From Promethearchaeota archaeon (lineage in GTDB: Archaea; Asgardarchaeota; Lokiarchaeia; Sigynarchaeales; SOKP01), in the NCBI GenBank assembly GCA_030605085.1, contig JAUWBH010000008.1:1-64000 (forward strand): a DNA stretch of 64,000 bases. Direction: 5' to 3'. Shown in pieces: positions 26,700 to 36,126 of this stretch. The translations under genes were made by a program, and so were the position numbers. The first letter of the stretch is position 1. Each line of letters opens with the position of its first letter. Below the pieces are notes generated by a model. That model searched no databases. It saw nothing but the letters and a program-made list of their open reading frames with translations, and was not told the origin of the DNA.

Positions 26700-26709
26700 A
26701 TAACAATCT

Positions 26710-27711
26710 CTATATTGATCCCTTATCCAATTTCCTCAAATGAATCGTCATCCGTTCATTATAATAGTCAATTATCGAAAAAATCTTACGTATATATAAT
26801 GCTTTTATCGTATCAATGATATATTTCAAGAAAAAACCGATATTATAATCCTCTAATGTGGTCAATTTTTGCCAAATATACATCTTATATCTGCTCAAAT
26901 GGCTGAAGATAAAACTGAGTATATAGAACACAAATAAATCAATATCTTCATCGTAATTCAATTCACTATCTTTCTTCCAAAAAGGTGAGAGATCTTCCAT
27001 CACTAAAGACTTTATCTTAGGTGATATCCCTATTCTAGTGTTGAAAAAGAAGGTTTGAATTAATTCTATAAGGGAAATTTCTCTTTGTGGGATAAAATAA
27101 TCGTGTAAAGGAAATCCTAATGATAAGAAAAATCTTGATGCAAATCCGTGTTTAGTTAAACTAATTTTATAATTAAAGAGATTCGTTAAATCTTCGTTAA
27201 CATTTATACGATTAAACTGATTGGAATCAATTCCATGTTTAAGATATTTACTTGACTTAATTGATGCTAGACTCAAATTTTCTTGAGTAAAATTATAATG
27301 CATGTTCAGAAAAAAGGCAGAAAGATGCTCAATACCATAAAAGATTAAAACAGGTTTATTAATATACCCTAAATGATCTGTACTTTTAATAAAATCATAA
27401 CCAGATCTGCCAATATTAGTTAAAATATCGCTGATGATATCTAAATTAGTCTTGTTTGTGTATTTTATTTTATTATGATTAAAATTTTGAGATATTTCAT
27501 CAAAGTAGGTCTGAATATAACTTTCTTCATTAGGGAAGTATTTTTCATCATCTAAATTTTGAATTCTTATAACTTTAGTAAGATATTTTTTAATATTGAG
27601 AGGTTGGAAATAAATATCATAGTCAATAACATCAAATTTCTTATATTGTGGGCTTTGAAATGATTTATCATAACCTGAGGTACTCCTGTCTAACTTTCTA
27701 CGAGATGTCAT
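26710..27711 (-). CDS. YaaC-like protein
   Basis: A 333-residue protein with the YaaC-family block NKPVLIFYGIEHLSAFFLNM near 120-140 and a following LTKHGFASRFFLSLGFPLHDY. The C-terminal half is helical (FVFYILSFIFSHLSRYKMYI). YaaC is a helical family, probably HEPN-like, of unknown function that turns up near defence genes. It is convergent with the HEPN-like gene. Confidence 0.5.
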   Translation of the reverse strand: MTSRRKLDRSTSGYDKSFQSPQYKKFDVIDYDIYFQPLNIKKYLTKVIRIQNLDDEKYFPNEESYIQTYFDEISQNFNHNKIKYTNKTNLDIISDILTNIGRSGYDFIKSTDHLGYINKPVLIFYGIEHLSAFFLNMHYNFTQENLSLASIKSSKYLKHGIDSNQFNRINVNEDLTNLFNYKISLTKHGFASRFFLSLGFPLHDYFIPQREISLIELIQTFFFNTRIGISPKIKSLVMEDLSPFWKKDSELNYDEDIDLFVFYILSFIFSHLSRYKMYIWQKLTTLEDYNIGFFLKYIIDTIKALYIRKIFSIIDYYNERMTIHLRKLDKGSI

Positions 27712-27901
27712 ATTATATTTTTGATTTTTATTGATTTAATTATATTTCTGTCCTACCCTATAATAAATGCAACAGAAATATATCTTTTACCCTATTCTCT
27801 CCTATAATTAGTATCTCCTAATACCTAATACTATTGAATTATTAAATTTTTAGAATTATAACGGATTGTTCTACTTTCAATAATTTTCTTCCCTATTATA
27901 A

Positions 27902-28180
27902 TTATAATGAATCTATACTTTTCAGAATTTTTAGCAAAATTTCATTAGCAATTCTAACATAATGTTTATTACGTTCTCCCTTAGGTCCATTTAACTCACT
28001 TTTATCTCCATGAAAAAGATTGCATCTAATTTGATAAATAATTCTCATTACTGCATCCAATTTTTCAAATTCGTTATTTTTTATTTTATCACTATTACAG
28101 ATGTCTTTTTTTTTTCTGCAAGTATCACATATATTAGAATCAATTTTGAGTTCATTTCTTAAGTATTCTGTTGCAGACAA
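27902..28180 (-). pseudogene. Truncated HEPN-domain protein (C-terminal part)
   Basis: The frame from a TTG at 28180 encodes 92 residues ending with a HEPN-like helix pair: MRIIYQIRCNLFHGDKSELN, where R-x4-H is RCNLFH. The frame stays open upstream to about 28270 without a start codon, through an in-frame 27-base tandem repeat that adds LGKGRYHEL twice. So the N-terminus of a larger protein is missing. It is divergent from the small gene at 28270. Confidence 0.5.
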
Positions 28181-28192
28181 AACATTTTTGTC

Positions 28193-28245
28193 AAGTTCAT
28201 GATATCTTCCTTTACCTAAAAGTTCATGATATCTTCCTTTACCTA
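28193..28245 (+). repeat. Two tandem copies of a 27-base unit
   Basis: AAGTTCATGATATCTTCCTT is followed by TACCTAA and the whole unit is repeated at a 27-base offset. On the minus strand it is in frame with the HEPN fragment and encodes LGKGRYHEL in tandem. Confidence 0.8.
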
Positions 28246-28269
28246 CAATTAAATAAGAAATATAAATTC

Positions 28270-28593
28270 ATGGATCCGACAGCGATACTTGAAATAAGTT
28301 TAATACCAAGTATCTCGAACGAAGAATCTAACATAATAAATGACAAATTTTTTAATTTAAAAATTTTGATGGAGAGAGAATTAATGAAAGAAGTTGATTA
28401 TATCTCTTTAGCTTTAAAGCTCTTTAAGTTAGGTTCTGTTTTTATTCATAAAATTGAAAGAACATCAGAATCGTTAATTCAAAGAGGTAAATCTATTTCA
28501 AATTATTTTAGAGAGATAGCAAATCGAGTCAGATATGGAATAGAGAAGAGTGTGGTTATTTATGAGATATTTAGTATTTTTAATAAAGAATGA
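28270..28593 (+). CDS. Uncharacterised small protein, 107 residues
   Basis: The start is ATG 28270 (MDPTAILEISLIPSISNEES), preferred over an upstream TTG-type start because the upstream 33 codons only translate the tandem repeat. The product is helical with a basic C-terminus (KSISNYFREIANRVRYGIEK). No known family. It lies among HEPN and TIR remains. Confidence 0.45.
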   Translation: MDPTAILEISLIPSISNEESNIINDKFFNLKILMERELMKEVDYISLALKLFKLGSVFIHKIERTSESLIQRGKSISNYFREIANRVRYGIEKSVVIYEIFSIFNKE

Positions 28594-28864
28594 AGATATT
28601 CAAATATCTTAGATTGTTTGAAGAGATAACAATAAAATTAGGATCTTTTTACAAATTGTGGGGATCATTATATTTAAAGAAAAATGCATCTTTTACAAAC
28701 CAAAAAACGATTTAAGAAAATGTATGAAGATCCGTCAATGGTCTAAGAAAGTCATATGTTAATCCATATGCGTTGAGATCTCTATAACTAAGAAAGGATT
28801 GCGTATAGCCAACGATTTATTGTCGGAGTGTTTAACCATAAAAGAACGAAAAACAATTCATTTT
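28594..28864. other. Decayed region, possible MarR-like tail
   Basis: About 270 bases without an intact gene. One plus-strand frame reads ITKKGLRIANDLLSECL and on to a stop, which looks like the end of a winged-helix (MarR-like) protein, but no start or upstream half is present. I give this little weight. Confidence 0.3.
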
Positions 28865-29048
28865 TCAAATTTTATAGGAAACATCTTCAGAGAATAGCGC
28901 CTTTTTAATTAATTTATAAACACTCTTAATTGTACCCGTAACATCATTATCGTTAAAATAGACTCCCAATTTAGTAGATAATAAGTTAGGAATGTCGCCT
29001 TCGTCTTGAAAAATTGGAATTATTTTTTTTTTCTTCTTTAGGATTAAT
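28865..29048 (-). pseudogene. TIR-domain C-terminal fragment
   Basis: The minus-strand frame ends at 28865 (TGA) and reads KKIIPIFQDEGDIPNLLSTK, then GVYFNDNDVTGTIKSVYKLI. That is the alphaC-strand D region of a TIR domain. It has no N-terminal half: the frame breaks exactly where the copied flank of the zinc-ribbon gene begins (29049). The fragment was evidently cut by that duplication. Confidence 0.5.
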
Positions 29049-29185
29049 TTGTGGATCTAAAATTTAAGAGAATTGAATTAATTTGAAACTTTTTTTTTCA
29101 TTTTATACTGAAATGTTTCATTTTGGATCTCTCTCTCATTTATTGATAAAAATTGGACTCTAAATTATTCTAATAGGATTTCTTT
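29049..29185 (+). repeat. Direct repeat, copy 2
   Basis: TGTGGATCTAAAATTTAA is the CGSKI-stop end of the zinc-ribbon gene at 24195-24548, here without the rest of the gene. It is followed by the same flank through GGACTCTAAATTATTCTAAT. It lies immediately upstream of the paralogue at 29240. Confidence 0.8.
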
Positions 29186-29239
29186 CTCATTCTAATTAAC
29201 AAAAAAAATAAAATAATAAGAATTTAGAGGTTAAAAATT

Positions 29240-29656
29240 ATGAAAGAAGGTTATTGCCCGAATTGCAAAACCAATGTTGAAGTTAAAAGAAAGGATTTTA
29301 AATTATTAACGGCATTTCTTCTGTCGTTCACCGGAATAGGTTTAGTTATATACATTTTGTATCATATTGATAAGAAAAAAAATCGCTGCATTTATTGCGA
29401 TACGATTTGTCAGGCTCCATTAATTGAAAACAAATCGAATTCAAATAACCAATTGACTACAAATAACAAATCGAATTCAAATAACAAATCGAATTCAAAT
29501 AACCAATTGACTATAGATAATCAACTGCCAAAATATCAATTACAAAACCTTGAAGAAAAAGAAAAGACTAATTTTTGCCATGATTGCGGTACAAAGATGC
29601 CAGGACGAAATGGAATTCAATATTGTTCTTTTTGTGGTACTAGTGTCGCACAATAA
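29240..29656 (+). CDS. Zinc-ribbon membrane protein, paralogue with Asn-rich linker
   Basis: A 138-residue relative of the protein at 24195: zinc knuckle GYCPNCKTN, membrane helix (LLTAFLLSFTGIGLVIYIL), CIYC pair, and a C-terminal double zinc ribbon (NFCHDCGTKM; YCSFCGTSVAQ). The linker is expanded by in-frame repeats of NKSNSNN units. The start ATG 29240 has AGAGGTTAAAA just before it. Confidence 0.7.
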   Translation: MKEGYCPNCKTNVEVKRKDFKLLTAFLLSFTGIGLVIYILYHIDKKKNRCIYCDTICQAPLIENKSNSNNQLTTNNKSNSNNKSNSNNQLTIDNQLPKYQLQNLEEKEKTNFCHDCGTKMPGRNGIQYCSFCGTSVAQ

Positions 29657-29708
29657 TTTTTTTTATTTTTTTATTTTTTATTCTTACTAATTTTCTTCCA
29701 ATTATCTT

Positions 29709-30929
29709 TCATTCCAATTCTAAATTTTCCTTGATTATTCTTAGAATACTTGATTCGACTGGCGCACAGCCTTTTACGAATATTCCATTTTCGTGCTGGT
29801 CATACGTACAATTTCCAATAAGAAAAGTATCTGAATAAAGATCTGACTGTTTAATTCCTTTACCTATTGCTATATTTAAAGGCTTTTCGGGAGTAAAATG
29901 CTCATCGATAAAACCCTTATTATTTTTCAATAAAATGAATATGGTTGATAAACAAGCTGAACATGAATCAATATCTATAAGATTCACATTCTTATATTTC
30001 ATAGTAATTGAAGTTGGGGGTGGTTCTAACGGATTTACAAATTTTTGAATGTTTTCTGGGATTGTTTTGATATCATTTCGGTTTTTTGGCGCATTTGGCC
30101 ATAATTCTGAAATCAATTTGAGATGCGGAACATTTTCGAGGGTCCATTCTGGTTGAGTTATGGCAAGAGCAATTATATCGGCTGCAAGAAAATTCGTTGA
30201 TGCGATTATTGTATCTAATTTTACAGCATTACCTGAGGCAGGTCCCATTCCTTCTAAAGCGTAAGATGCATCTATAACTGTTAAATCAGGACGGAATACA
30301 AGCGCAAGATCTGAAATTGCAACATCTAATTCTTTAACTTCCTTTTTCGGATTTTTTATTTGTTTAATTATCTCAGGAGCTTGTAATTGATGCAAGGTGA
30401 TTTTTTCTCTCTTATAGATTATCCCTTTTAGATTTTTAAAGCTTAGAGATGCGCCTGTATGCATGTGCATTTTTAAAACAGGAATCGAAATGACATAATC
30501 AATTTCGTTCCAATAACCCGTAACCTTTATGCTTTTTAAGATTTTTCCATTTGATATATCCAATTCCACTGGTGGGCGCTCATCCAAATCTATAAAATCA
30601 AGATCTTCTTCTTTTAATAAATTCGAGTAACCAGATTGCTCAAAAGCTTTTCTCGTATTAATATTAATAATTGGAGAATCGCCAATTAGATAATTTGATT
30701 CATAGCGATCTCTTAAATAATCGAAAACGGCACTTACAACTTTAGGGTTGGTATTGATTGCTAGATTAGGATCTGCTTCTCTCCCTACATTAGGCTTTAG
30801 TAAAACTGTCTTACCTGTTAAATTCGGTAATTCTAATTGGTCAAGACACAGATTAACTGCTAAAGCAATACTCTTATTACGAGCTATCGAAACTAATGGT
30901 TTTTTTGAAGTCATATTTTTAAGTTTCAC
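29709..30929 (-). CDS. DUF362 family protein
   Basis: A 406-residue DUF362 protein. It has VLLKPNVGREADPNLAINTN, GDSPIININTRKAFEQSGY, DYVISIPVLKMHMHTGASLS and LTVIDASYALEGMGPASG. A Cys pair (IDSCSACLS) near the C-terminus could hold a cluster, but no ferredoxin domain is present. DUF362 function is not settled; the domain is often linked with iron-sulfur electron transfer. The start is GTG 30929 overlapping the aroE stop by four bases (GTGA); ATG 30914 is the alternative. Confidence 0.8.
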   Translation of the reverse strand: MKLKNMTSKKPLVSIARNKSIALAVNLCLDQLELPNLTGKTVLLKPNVGREADPNLAINTNPKVVSAVFDYLRDRYESNYLIGDSPIININTRKAFEQSGYSNLLKEEDLDFIDLDERPPVELDISNGKILKSIKVTGYWNEIDYVISIPVLKMHMHTGASLSFKNLKGIIYKREKITLHQLQAPEIIKQIKNPKKEVKELDVAISDLALVFRPDLTVIDASYALEGMGPASGNAVKLDTIIASTNFLAADIIALAITQPEWTLENVPHLKLISELWPNAPKNRNDIKTIPENIQKFVNPLEPPPTSITMKYKNVNLIDIDSCSACLSTIFILLKNNKGFIDEHFTPEKPLNIAIGKGIKQSDLYSDTFLIGNCTYDQHENGIFVKGCAPVESSILRIIKENLELE

Positions 30930-31798
30930 TTAATCCCTAAAAATTCAATAATTTTACTTTTCATAAGGACGCTATTTGGTTGCTTTCCCGTCCACCACTC
31001 AAATGCTATTACGCCTTGATTAACCAGCATATCAAGCCCGCTTAAAGTTTTACATCCAATATCTGCAGCCTCTTTCATCAGTTTCGTTTCCATTGGATTA
31101 TATATTACATCAAACACAAAAAGTTCATCATGTAGTAAATTTTTAGAGATCGGTGAGACATCCTCTTTTGGATGCATACCTATAGGGGTAGCATTGATCA
31201 CGATATCTGTATTTTTAATTTCTTCTCTTAATATTTTTTCGCTTGCTAATTTTCCTTCAATATTACTCTCCATATTTTTTTTAATCTCATTGGCAACAGA
31301 TAAAGCTTTTTTTTCAACAATATCAGTAAGGATAATCTTTTCAGCATCCGCTGACAAAAGGTAAGCAATAGACCTAGCAGCACCACCAGATCCTAAAAAT
31401 AATATATTTTTCCCTCGTATTGTGCACCCAGCATCAATAAGAGATTTCTTCGCGCCAGCAGCATCTGTATTTGTTGCTTTTAGGTATCCTCCTTCATTCT
31501 TTATAGTATTAATTGCACCCATTTTATCCGCAATAGGATCAATTTCATCCAGATACCGGATAATTTTTTCTTTATGTGGGATGGTTACATTTAATCCCTT
31601 TATATCTAGGGTTCTAATTGCATCGACAGCTTATTCTAATTTATCTGGATGAATATCAAATGCAACATAAACGTAATCTAATCCTAATTCTCTAAAATTT
31701 GCGTTATGCATTATGGGAGAAAACGAATGTTCAATTGGATAACCAATTATACAATAGAGCTTTGTAGTGCCTGTTATCAATAACGACTTACTATTCAT
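30926..31798 (-). pseudogene. aroE: Shikimate dehydrogenase with an in-frame TAA stop
   Basis: From ATG 31798 the frame reads a full-length shikimate dehydrogenase. The N-terminal substrate domain has YCIIGYPIEHSFSPIMHNAN, and the later GLNVTIPHKEKI holds the catalytic Lys. MGAINTIKNEGG, a Rossmann GSGGAARSIAYLL and the final GLDMLVNQGVIAFEWWTG follow. One codon, number 56 at 31631-31633, is TAA, between DIHPDKLE and AVDAIRTLDI. With that codon read through, the protein is 290 residues. The rest has no other damage, so the change is recent or a sequence error. Translation could restart only downstream, without the substrate domain. Confidence 0.8.
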
Positions 31799-31891
31799 TA
31801 TTTATCTAATAATCTTTTTTTAATAATTCTACTAATATGCGAAAATATAAGAATAATAATAATATATATAAGAAAAAGAATTTTAGGGATA

Positions 31892-32417
31892 TTAAATCTC
31901 CCTTGATTCTTGAATTGCCCTTATGATTGATCTTGTATCCTTGCGACTTGGTCTATGATTTGCGATTGGGATATATTTTTCTATATTGGTAGCCCATAAA
32001 AAGGCTGAATCTATAATCCGTTTTTTCGCTGTTAAAACTGATACTTTATCCCATCCTATAAGCTTGTCTAATAATTCTGGATCCATAGAAAAAATTGCTC
32101 TTTCCAATAAATTTGAATTAACTTTTATTCATTTTTTTATTTCCTTGAGTTGAATTAAAGCCTCTTTTTTGTGATATTTCGAGATATCTGTCTTTGCAAG
32201 TTTTGATTCTAGATTCCCTATATCGTTATGAGTGAGATATTTATATTCCCTACCAATATCTTTGGGATGAGTTACTGGTAAAGACAAGATTATCTTCTTC
32301 TTCGTTTTCATCATTATAATCAATATGATGAAAATTTGCCCATATTCTAAACCTCTCCCACCATTTTTTCATGCTTTCCCACATATCATAGCCATCATAT
32401 GGACTGAAACCCATCAT
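31892..32417 (-). pseudogene. Unknown gene broken by a frameshift and an in-frame TGA
   Basis: Three pieces line up on the minus strand. 32417 to about 32290 encodes MMGFSPYDGYDMWESMKKWW. A +1 shift at an A4 run leads to KIILSLPVTHPKDIGREYKY and on to KEIKK. A TGA at 32129-32131 follows, then the same frame continues as NSNLLERAIFSMDPELLDKL to 31892. Joined, they make roughly 165 residues. No family is recognised. The upstream frame reads KKFLL before MMG, so the start may lie further out. Confidence 0.5.
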
Positions 32418-32782
32418 TAATAAAAATTTCTTTACTCGGAATATAAGTCATTCATTAGGGATATAAACGGTTATATGTTCAAAATATGAGACTTTCTATG
32501 AGCTATTCAATTTGATGGAAGGTTTCGAGTCTTTTCAAAATAATATCTGTCAATATTGTGAGTTTAAAAAAAAAGGAGTGATGACTGGATTTTGACTTTA
32601 AAAAAATTAAAAGATATGCATATTGAAATAGAAATGATAAAAATGAGAAAAAATTTTAGATGAATAATTTATTACTTTAATCGCCTCATTACATTATCAA
32701 ATTTTAATTCGATCGAGAATAATTTTGAATTTGGCTGCTTTTCGATGCAAAAATTAAAATCCCATTCATTCATTAAAATTGT
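32418..32782. other. Region without a supported gene
   Basis: AT-rich and broken in all frames. A 26-codon frame at 32515-32595 has NNICQYCEFKKKG, a possible Cys-pair peptide, but it is too short to support. Confidence 0.3.
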
Positions 32783-32974
32783 TTAAATATTTTTTGCATA
32801 GAGTACATAATGATCGAAAAATTCATCATATTCATTAGGAAAAGTGAATTTTGCTCCAAAAATACAATTTAAATTAACGTGAAAAAATTTTTTATCTCTC
32901 AATTCTTCATCAGATTGAATGAGAGAAAGGATAAAAGGATGTTTATAATCAAGACCAGTTCCATAAATTATCAT
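32783..32974 (-). CDS. Small uncharacterised protein, 63 residues
   Basis: The frame starts at ATG 32974 with a strong AT-rich leader (TATAAATA-like, 32985-33010) and reads MIIYGTGLDYKHPFILSLIQ, then KKFFHVNLNCIFGAKFTFP. It has no known motif. It is divergent from the ATPase gene and may be a real small protein, or a fragment. Confidence 0.35.
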   Translation of the reverse strand: MIIYGTGLDYKHPFILSLIQSDEELRDKKFFHVNLNCIFGAKFTFPNEYDEFFDHYVLYAKNI

Positions 32975-33084
32975 TTCTTTAAGTATTTTATATTTATATA
33001 TTTATATAAATGATTTTTAAATTTCATATAAATATTTAATATAATTAATCTTTTTTTTATATGTAAAGATTTGTAGGTGAAAAA

Positions 33085-34737
33085 ATGTTTATTAAATCAT
33101 TTGAAATAAGGAATTTTAAATCAATTGAGAACTCTGGTGAAATATTATTTAATAATCTAATGATATTTATTGGACCTAACAATTCAGGGAAAACCAACCT
33201 TCATCAAGCTTTATTATTAATGAAACAAACATTTGAAAATAAAGATCCGTTAATGCCATTAACATTAAATGGACCTTTAGTATCTTTAGGTGAATTCAAA
33301 TTAATGATTTTTAAAGGAGATTTAACAAAAACATTTGAAATTAAATTTAATTTTATAGAAAATGTATGTTATAAATGTTTGAAATGCGGAGATTTTTTTT
33401 CTGATTCTGATTATGTTGAAGTTCATTTATTAAATAAACATGGAATTGTTAAAGATAAAGAAAATTTTTATAAGTATGAATATCAAGAAAAAAAAATTGA
33501 TAATTCCTCACTAAGATATTCTTATTACTATGAACAAGATAAGAAATTAATAAAAATAAAAGAAATTGAATACAAATTTGAAAATTATAAACATTTAACT
33601 AATTACTTAACTTTTAATTTTGAAAAAAATGAAATTTACACTAAATTGAATTCAAATATAGGAAAGTTCCGTGCTGAAGGGTATATTAATCGCTCTAAAA
33701 TATATCAATTACCAGATCATAGAAACATATTTCCACAGTTCGAAGCTTTAAATAGAGTTTTTAGTGAAAGCTTTCCTAGGAAACTATTAGTTGAAAACAA
33801 TGGAAAAATTAATTTTGAGATATTTAATCCAGATAATCCAAAAGAAACTATTCGATTCAAGATTCATATAGATCTAAATGAATATAATTCAGAATATCAG
33901 CATAAATCAGAGGAAATTTCACTGTTTTCTTTTTATGACATTATTCGAGACAATATAATCAGGAACTTTCGTTATTTAGAGGATGTACTTAAAGACTCGA
34001 GATATTTGGGTCCTTTAAGAGAGGTTCCTAAAAGAATCAATATAGCCATAGGAGGAAATCCAAAATCAGTAGGTATTGGAGGAGAATATACATATGAAAT
34101 AATTTGGCGCGATCATGGAAAAAAACAGAAATTAGAAAAAATATTGAATAATTGGTTAAAAAAAAATAGTTTCAATTGTACATTAAAAGTAATTAATCTA
34201 GGTTCTAGTAATATTTTTCAAGTAAAAGTAGATGAAAATGGGCTCATATTAAACATTTCAGATATGGGTTTTGGACTATCACAGGTTTTACCTGTACTTG
34301 TTGAGTGTCTCCTTATGTCAAAAGAATTTCATAAATCTCCAATTCTAGATAATGAGTCTAGAACTTGTAGATTCTTCTTAATAAATAAAAGATTTCTAAT
34401 CATTGAAGAACCTGAAATACATTTAAATCCTAAAATTCAAGCAGAACTTGGAGACTTTTTTATTGAAACGTGCAATGAAAGTACACCTTTTATAATTGAG
34501 ACACATTCAGTTCATATCATTAATCGAATTCAGAGAAGAATTATGGAAAAGAAATTTAATCACGAAAATCTGGTGATCTATTTCTTTCAAAAAGAAAAAA
34601 ATAAAACAAAAATTACTCCTATTTCCATTGAAAAAATAGGGAATTTCTCATTTTGGCCGAAAGGCTTTTTTCAAGATGATTATTACGATACAGTTGAGAT
34701 GTTAAAAGCCTCTATGGAAAATAAGAAGGAGAATTAA
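33085..34737 (+). CDS. RecF/OLD-like AAA ATPase with an embedded C2H2 zinc finger
   Basis: A 550-residue ABC/SMC-type ATPase. It starts FIKSFEIRNFKSIENSG, with Walker A IGPNNSGKTNL at 29-39, the signature-like NISDMGFGLSQVLPVLVEC, and Walker B FLIIEEPEIHLNP with a following D-loop/H-region FIIETHSVHIINR. This matches the DUF3696/OLD-like class used in many defence systems. Between strands, C98-x2-C101-x12-H114-x4-H119 makes a C2H2 zinc finger, rare as an insert in this family. The PIN-domain gene starts on the base after the stop codon, so the two are probably made together. Confidence 0.85.
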   Translation: MFIKSFEIRNFKSIENSGEILFNNLMIFIGPNNSGKTNLHQALLLMKQTFENKDPLMPLTLNGPLVSLGEFKLMIFKGDLTKTFEIKFNFIENVCYKCLKCGDFFSDSDYVEVHLLNKHGIVKDKENFYKYEYQEKKIDNSSLRYSYYYEQDKKLIKIKEIEYKFENYKHLTNYLTFNFEKNEIYTKLNSNIGKFRAEGYINRSKIYQLPDHRNIFPQFEALNRVFSESFPRKLLVENNGKINFEIFNPDNPKETIRFKIHIDLNEYNSEYQHKSEEISLFSFYDIIRDNIIRNFRYLEDVLKDSRYLGPLREVPKRINIAIGGNPKSVGIGGEYTYEIIWRDHGKKQKLEKILNNWLKKNSFNCTLKVINLGSSNIFQVKVDENGLILNISDMGFGLSQVLPVLVECLLMSKEFHKSPILDNESRTCRFFLINKRFLIIEEPEIHLNPKIQAELGDFFIETCNESTPFIIETHSVHIINRIQRRIMEKKFNHENLVIYFFQKEKNKTKITPISIEKIGNFSFWPKGFFQDDYYDTVEMLKASMENKKEN

Positions 34738-35211
34738 ATGAGTCAATCCATTGTGTTAGATACAAATATTTTTATACATTACCTTCAACAAAATACTAAA
34801 TATTTTGAAACGTGTGAATGGATTGTATATAAAATTAAAGATCAGCAATTAAAATTAACTTTAGATCATAGTGGAATAATTTTTTTTGAATACCATAAAC
34901 AAATAAAAGAAAATTCGCAAAAAATATCAGGAAAAATCTTAATGAAATTAATTGAGAAATATCGTTATAATATTAGCTCTGATTCAATTTTTAAATTTGT
35001 AGATCCAATTGATCCCAATCAAGTTACTGAATTAGAAAAAATTGGTTTTCATTCACATGATTTGATCTTCGTTCAAGTTGCTCCAAAATCGGATAGTAAG
35101 AAAATAATATCAACTGATTATGATTCATTTTTAAATGAGAAATATAGAAAATGGATAAGAGAAAATTTAAATGTTCTAACAATGGATCCTATTGAATTTA
35201 TTAATGGATAA
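34738..35211 (+). CDS. PIN-domain nuclease
   Basis: The 157-residue protein has the acidic PIN ligands: D8 in IVLDTNIFIHYL, E51 in FFEYHKQ, D108 in HSHDLIFV and D127/D129 in STDYDSF. These coordinate metal for single-strand RNA cleavage in PIN RNases. It directly follows the AAA ATPase with no gap. An ATPase-sensor plus nuclease pair is a common shape for anti-phage modules (as in Septu and Gabija), but with a PIN partner this pair does not match a named system I know. Confidence 0.75.
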   Translation: MSQSIVLDTNIFIHYLQQNTKYFETCEWIVYKIKDQQLKLTLDHSGIIFFEYHKQIKENSQKISGKILMKLIEKYRYNISSDSIFKFVDPIDPNQVTELEKIGFHSHDLIFVQVAPKSDSKKIISTDYDSFLNEKYRKWIRENLNVLTMDPIEFING

Positions 35212-35343
35212 TACAAAATAATTTTTGTAAAATTAAAAATATCCATAGACTCGTGTTGTGCTCTATAGGATGTCCGATTATGCACAATACTTTTGTGTGG
35301 GAACTAATTTCCATCTTTACACCACGTTTATTAAAGCAGTAAA

Positions 35344-36126
35344 TTAATTAGGTTTTTTTATAATATCAACACTTGAAAACACACTTTTGCCATCACCTAA
35401 TCCAATTTCTCTTTTTAAATTTTCTTGATCAGATGAAAATTTAGAGAATGATATTATATCATCCATTGAAATTGACCAAGCCTCAGAAACAGCTTTTATA
35501 ATATAATATTCCGTAATTTTTATCAAAAAATGGATATCATTTAACTTTAACTTTTTTCGTAAACATTTTAATGGCCATAAAAAGGAATCAGGCAAATCAC
35601 TTGTATACATATTTCGATGAAATTGTAATATTCCAGGAAAACCCATTGATATACTCAAAACATTGTTTTTCAAAGAAAAATAATTGAATTTTCTTTTTTT
35701 TAACCAGTGTGAAGCATCTTGAAGAATAAGAATCTCATTTAATGGTTTTACGAAATTAACAATCTCTTGAAAATTTAAATAACCTTTAAAGCTTAATGCA
35801 ATTGGTAAGCTTTGAGGATCTCCACATAATGCAATAATGAATTCAGTAATTTTAATCAATTTTTTTTGATCAGTGGTGAGATTCTTTGCTAAATTAGCCT
35901 GTTCAGAGGCCCATCTTGATAGTTCATCATATTCTACGATAGGATATGCATGATATCTACTTATAGTTATAGAATTACCTTTTAATATACCTAATATTCC
36001 TCTCAAATCACATGCATAAAGTCCTCCTACTGTAACCTTTCCTTGAAGTGTTCTAAAATTGAATATTTCATCAATAAAAACACATGCTCTTCCAACTATT
36101 TCTCCGTTAGAATTCTTTAATAATCT
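35344..36126 (-). pseudogene. C-terminal part of the HD-GHKL protein, beyond an in-frame TAG
   Basis: This reads on in the same frame as the gene ending at 36127. It starts RLLKNSNGEIVGRACVFID and continues as KVTVGGLYACDLRGILGIL, AYPIVEYDELSRWASEQANL and a helical tail to the stop at 35344. About 260 residues, of which the last 220 could start at a TTG at 36006. No other damage is seen, so the two halves are one gene. Confidence 0.6.
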
